Assembly (NCBI GenBank): GCA_035938175.1
Contig: DASZHD010000030.1
Location: 1 to 64,000, forward strand
DNA from: DASRDE01 sp035938175
GTDB taxonomy: Bacteria; Vulcanimicrobiota; Vulcanimicrobiia; Vulcanimicrobiales; Vulcanimicrobiaceae
Direction of reading: 5' to 3'
DNA: 64,000 nt
Below the pieces are notes generated by a model. It made no database searches and was not told where the DNA came from. It saw only the letters and a list, made by a program, of their open reading frames with translations. Below, piece after piece: positions 60,867 to 64,000 of this stretch (within the stretch, counting starts at the first letter, position 1; each line of letters opens with the position of its first letter). Both the position numbers and the translations under genes were made by a program.

Positions 60867-61394
60867 ATGGATAACTACGCAACGATAGTTTTGGATAGCG
60901 ACGAAAAAGCGTTTGAAGGTCTTCACGCCCTTTGGGACTTGAACGATCGCGGAGACCTGACGGTACACGGTGCGACGGTACTTCATCGCACTCGGCGCGG
61001 GCAGATCGAAGTTGCCACGGAACGAACCGACGAGGGCGCGCGAGCGATTATCGGCACGGGACTCGGTGCGCTTCTCGGTATGCTTGCAGGCCCGGTAGGA
61101 ATAGGCATCGGCGCAGCCGCCGGCGGTCTTGCCGGCCTTGCGGGTGAGGGCGTAAAAATTCAGGAGCGCGAGGAAACCGAATTCGAATCGCGTTTAGCCA
61201 TTAATCCCGGGCAATCGGCGATCGTCGCCGAAGTTTCCGAAGATTCGACGTTTGCGCTCGATTCGGAAATGAATCGCTTGGACGGAGTTGTGTACCGCAG
61301 GTCGGTCGCGGCCGTGCGTCGAGCCTCGTTTCTGGGCGACGACCACTTTCACCATCTGCACCCGTATGACCACGAGCCAAAGTTTGCCGGCTAG
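60867..61394 (+). CDS. DUF1269 family protein, intact
   Basis: 175 residues: NYATIVLDSDEKAFEGLHAL at the N-terminus, then DRGDLTVHGATVLHRTRRGQ, a glycine-rich hydrophobic hairpin (GTGLGALLGMLAGPVGIGIG), and the C-terminal NPGQSAIVAEVSED with a His-rich tail (DDHFHHLHPYDHE). This is the full DUF1269 layout. It is a close paralogue of the broken gene at 59678-60279. GGAG lies just before the ATG. The MgtA-type ATPase follows after 80 bases in the same direction. The His-rich tail might bind metal; together with an Mg-type P-ATPase, a link to divalent cations is possible but inferred. Confidence 0.88.
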   Translation: MDNYATIVLDSDEKAFEGLHALWDLNDRGDLTVHGATVLHRTRRGQIEVATERTDEGARAIIGTGLGALLGMLAGPVGIGIGAAAGGLAGLAGEGVKIQEREETEFESRLAINPGQSAIVAEVSEDSTFALDSEMNRLDGVVYRRSVAAVRRASFLGDDHFHHLHPYDHEPKFAG

Positions 61395-61474
61395 TTCCCG
61401 ATGCGTTCTCGAAGCGTTCGCCGCGCGTTCGCAAACGCGGTATACGCTCGAGTAAGGAGCACATTCGCTTGTAG

Positions 61475-63676
61475 GTGACATTGCCAGACCAACTGCAGCT
61501 GAACGCGGCGGCGACGCTGCCCGTGGAGGCGGTCTTCAGCAAACTTGGGACCTCTTCGGCGGGTCTATCCAGCGGCGAGGCGGCGCGCCGGCTTTCCGAG
61601 TTCGGCCGTAACGAGATTACGGATCGACAAACGAGCGCGTTCAGCGTACTTTTGCGGCAGCTGAACAATCCGTTTTTGATCCTGCTCGTTTGCACAGCGA
61701 TACTATCGATATTTTTGCACGATAGCTCCGATGCGTACATCATTCTGTGCATCGTCGTGCTGAGCGTCGGACTGAGTTTCATCAGCGAATACCGCTCCGA
61801 GCGTGCCGTCGCGGACTTACGGGCTCGCGTACGGCCCAAAGCTTTGGTCTTACGCGACGGACAGCATACCGAAATCAACGGGGCAGAACTCGTGCCGGGA
61901 GACGTCGCGTATCTGAACGTCGGTGACATCGTTCCCGCCGACATGCGGCTCCTAGAGGTGCGCGGGCTGGAGTGCGATGAGTCGGCGCTCACCGGTGAGG
62001 CTCTGCCGCAAGCCAAAACTGCGGCGGTAAGCACCGGCCAAGAACAGAGCGTAACGCGTTCGTGTTGCGCGTACTCCGGTACGATCGTGAAGGACGGAGT
62101 CGGCGCGGGCGTCGTCGTAGCAACGGGCGCTGCGGCGCAGTACGGCTCCATCGCGCAGCAACTGATGAGCGAAGGTCCTCAAACTGCTTTCGAGCTTGGT
62201 TTGCGCAACTTTTCGCTGTTGCTCGTGCGGGTGACCGTGGTTCTAACGAGCTGCACCTTCGCCATCAACGTATTGCTGCACCATTCACTGGTAGAATCGC
62301 TGCTCTTCGCGCTCTCGATTGCGATTGGGTTGACGCCGCAGCTTCTGCCGGCGATCGTCACCGTCAGCCTTTCCTACGGCGCCCGCGTTCTGGCAAAGCG
62401 CGGCGTTATCGTGAAGCGTTTGGTCAGCATCGAAGACCTCGGGAACGTCCAGGTGCTGTTCACGGACAAAACGGGGACGCTGACGGAAGGTCGCGTACGG
62501 TTTCGCGGCGCGTTTGACCGTATGGGCGCGCCGAGCGACGAAGGAATCGTGTTGGGGATCGTCTGCAGCGACGTCGTCGTCGAAAACGGACACGTGCTGC
62601 ACGGCAACGCCATCGATATGGCGTTGCGGGATGCCGCGGGAGATACGCCCATTGCAACCGCGTCGGGCTACCGCGTGATCGATCGCGAGCCGTTCAGCTA
62701 CGATCGCCAAATGATGTCGGTATTGGCCGATGCGCCGAATGGCGAACGGCTGCTGATCAGTAAAGGCGCGCCGGAGGGCGTTCTTCTTCGATGCGCAGGG
62801 GTCGACGATAACGTTCGTCAGCTCATCGATCGCGAAACCGGCAACGGAAATCGCGTCATCGCGCTTGCCTCGCGAAGCGCGCCCGGTCTCACCCACATCG
62901 GCGCGGACGACGAGCAAGGCCTGCAGATTACGGCGCTCCTCTCGTTCGCCGATCAACCGAAGGCCGATGCGCGTGCAAGCATCGATCGCTTGCGGCAGCT
63001 CAACGTTGCGCTGAAGATCCTCACCGGCGACAATCCCCAGGTCGCGCAAAGCATCTGCCGTCAAATCGACATTCCCGTAAGAGGCGTTCTTACCGGCCCG
63101 CAGATCGCTGCTATGAGCGACGAGCAGCTTCGCAGCGCTCTCGACGGAACCGACATTTTTGCACGCGTCACGCCGGACCAGAAGTCGCGCATCATCCGCC
63201 TTCAACGGGCTGCGGGCGTCGACGTCGGCTATCTGGGCGACGGCATCAACGATGCGGTCGCCTTACACGATGCGGATGTCGGAATCTCGGTTGACTCGGC
63301 CGTAGACGTAGCCAAGGATGCCGCCACGATCGTGCTGCTCGAGAAGGATCTCGACGTCCTTGCCGACGGAGTGATGGAAGGCCGGCGTATCTTTGCGAAC
63401 ACGACAAAGTACGTGCTCATGGGCACCTCCTCAAACTTCGGCAATATGTTCAGCGCAGCCGGCGCGTCGCTCTTTCTGCGCTTCCTGCCAATGCTGCCGT
63501 CGCAAATTCTGCTGAACAACCTGCTGTACGACGTCAGCGAGATGTCGATTCCCACCGACAACGTCGATGAAGAACAGCTCCAGCGGCCGGCTCACTGGGA
63601 CCAGGCGTTCATTCGCCGTTTATGGTCTTTTTCGGTCCGATCTCCTCGATTTTCGACTTTGCCACGTTCGCCGTAA
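61475..63676 (+). CDS. mgtA: MgtA-type P3B magnesium-transporting ATPase, frameshifted near the C-terminus
   Basis: Reads as 733 residues from a GTG at 61475. The cytoplasmic N-part, an actuator with DESALTGEALP and the TM4 motif IAIGLTPQLLPAIV are present. The phosphorylation site is DKTGTLTE with Asp331, and the hinge is GDGINDAVAL. All match P3B ATPases that take up magnesium. After SEMSIPTDNVDEEQL and HWDQAFIRR the present frame goes to LWSFSVRSPRF and stops at 63676. The family there reads RFMVFFGPISSIFDF, which is found in the -1 frame from about 63617 onward. So the last four membrane helices are displaced. No Mg-sensing leader is visible in the 80-base gap upstream. Confidence 0.9.
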   Translation: MTLPDQLQLNAAATLPVEAVFSKLGTSSAGLSSGEAARRLSEFGRNEITDRQTSAFSVLLRQLNNPFLILLVCTAILSIFLHDSSDAYIILCIVVLSVGLSFISEYRSERAVADLRARVRPKALVLRDGQHTEINGAELVPGDVAYLNVGDIVPADMRLLEVRGLECDESALTGEALPQAKTAAVSTGQEQSVTRSCCAYSGTIVKDGVGAGVVVATGAAAQYGSIAQQLMSEGPQTAFELGLRNFSLLLVRVTVVLTSCTFAINVLLHHSLVESLLFALSIAIGLTPQLLPAIVTVSLSYGARVLAKRGVIVKRLVSIEDLGNVQVLFTDKTGTLTEGRVRFRGAFDRMGAPSDEGIVLGIVCSDVVVENGHVLHGNAIDMALRDAAGDTPIATASGYRVIDREPFSYDRQMMSVLADAPNGERLLISKGAPEGVLLRCAGVDDNVRQLIDRETGNGNRVIALASRSAPGLTHIGADDEQGLQITALLSFADQPKADARASIDRLRQLNVALKILTGDNPQVAQSICRQIDIPVRGVLTGPQIAAMSDEQLRSALDGTDIFARVTPDQKSRIIRLQRAAGVDVGYLGDGINDAVALHDADVGISVDSAVDVAKDAATIVLLEKDLDVLADGVMEGRRIFANTTKYVLMGTSSNFGNMFSAAGASLFLRFLPMLPSQILLNNLLYDVSEMSIPTDNVDEEQLQRPAHWDQAFIRRLWSFSVRSPRFSTLPRSP

Positions 63677-64000
63677 TGTTGCTGGTGTTCCATGCCGGCG
63701 CGCAGCTTTTCCGCACGGGGTGGTTCGTAGAGTCGCTCTCCACGCAATCGCTTGTAATTTTCCTCATTCGCACGCGTCGAATACCGTTCTTCAAGAGCAA
63801 ACCGTCGGTGGCGCTGACCGTAACGACGCTTGGGGTGGTCGCCGTCGGCATGATTCTGCCGTTCACGAGCGTCGGCCGGCTTCTCGGCTTCGTGCCCCTG
63901 CCTGCGGCATTCTTCGCCATCCTCATCGGGTTGATCGTCCTCTATCTGGTATTGATCGAACTGGGAAAGATGTGGTTCTACCGGACGGCCACGACGAGTC
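63622..64000 (+). pseudogene. Displaced C-terminal part of the MgtA-type ATPase (-1 frame, runs off the window)
   Basis: From an ATG at 63622 this frame is open to the window end. It reads MVFFGPISSIFDFATFAVML, then FRTGWFVESLSTQSL and IRTRRIPFFKSKPSVAL, followed by hydrophobic segments. This is the C-terminal membrane domain of MgtA (the E. coli protein has RFMVFFGPISSIFD and GWFVVGLLSQTL...MIRTRRIPF in this place). The end lies outside. It may be a real split gene, a one-base loss next to a short T run (CGTTTATGG), or an assembly error. Confidence 0.88.

Noticed and set aside
1..64000. CRISPR arrays, insertion sequences, prophage or known anti-phage systems
   Set aside because: I found no regularly spaced repeats, no transposase or integrase motifs and no Cas, CBASS, Gabija or similar proteins. 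The lone methyltransferase is not enough for a restriction-modification system.
1..64000. Selenoproteins among the genes of this window
   Set aside because: I looked for family-like sequence continuing past an in-frame TGA. The two broken genes continue in another frame instead, and the stops there are TAG or TAA. No candidate was left.

Overview
The window is about 60% GC and gene-dense, with short gaps, many stop/start overlaps and many GTG starts. It contains no rRNA. The mixture is: exported lipoproteins with Pro/Thr linkers, ComEC and ComEA, the full translation set for selenocysteine (selA, selB, tRNA-Sec), a Tat-exported GMC oxidoreductase pair, and several families of exported proteins of unknown function. 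This resembles environmental genomes of uncultured lineages such as Candidatus Eremiobacterota (WPS-2). That placement is inference only; a phylogeny of the GyrA, LeuS and ClpB encoded here would test it.

Layout. 0-8.4 kb: two PDZ/multi-TM/GAF-like membrane proteins flank a beta-helix lipoprotein, comEC and a sugar-nucleotide epimerase. 8.5-14 kb: leuS, then divergently comEA, an acyl-CoA ligase, a PadR regulator and a small Cys-rich protein. 14.1-20.2 kb: two tandem S10 serine carboxypeptidase-like proteins facing a 1000-residue Asp-box propeller protein. 20.2-24.8 kb (minus): a tightly overlapping operon tsaE-tsaB-rimI-yqeK-rsfS-small membrane protein-TPM protein-quinone oxidoreductase. 24.9-31.4 kb: a small gene coupled to gyrA, then trxA, selA and selB. 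31.4-40.7 kb: RMD1/DUF155 protein, clpB with a clear terminator, DUF1223 protein, two very small ORFs, typA, a soluble GAF histidine kinase and an orphan beta-class DNA methyltransferase. 40.7-45.9 kb: AGPS-like FAD oxidase plus FGGY kinase, divergent from a Tat protein plus GMC oxidoreductase. 45.9-59.6 kb: accessory region with two PF04185 phosphoesterases, an HTH-ATPase-TPR regulator coupled to an exported unknown protein, a LuxR-type regulator, a four-repeat exported protein, a SIMPL-like protein, a lipoprotein, a diheme cytochrome c and tRNA-Sec. 59.7-64 kb: two DUF1269 proteins, a coiled-coil protein and an MgtA-type P-ATPase running off the right edge.

Points that only reading the sequence shows. 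A 33-bp promoter/operator-like element (27 of 33 identical) stands both at the start codon of the HTH-ATPase regulator (51372-51404) and upstream of the four-repeat exported protein cluster (53482-53514), linking the two as a possible regulon. Two genes in the last 5 kb, a DUF1269 gene and the MgtA-type ATPase, are each broken by an apparent one-base deletion next to a T run, and their family-matching C-terminal parts continue in the -1 frame. Several small proteins are also visible: 22175-22306, 36211-36357, 36362-36481 and 53248-53376.

Gaps. The first 264 bases hold no gene I can support. The only long gene-poor stretch is 55626-56748. The spacers around tRNA-Sec (57640-57857 and 57952-58156) carry nothing else that I can name.
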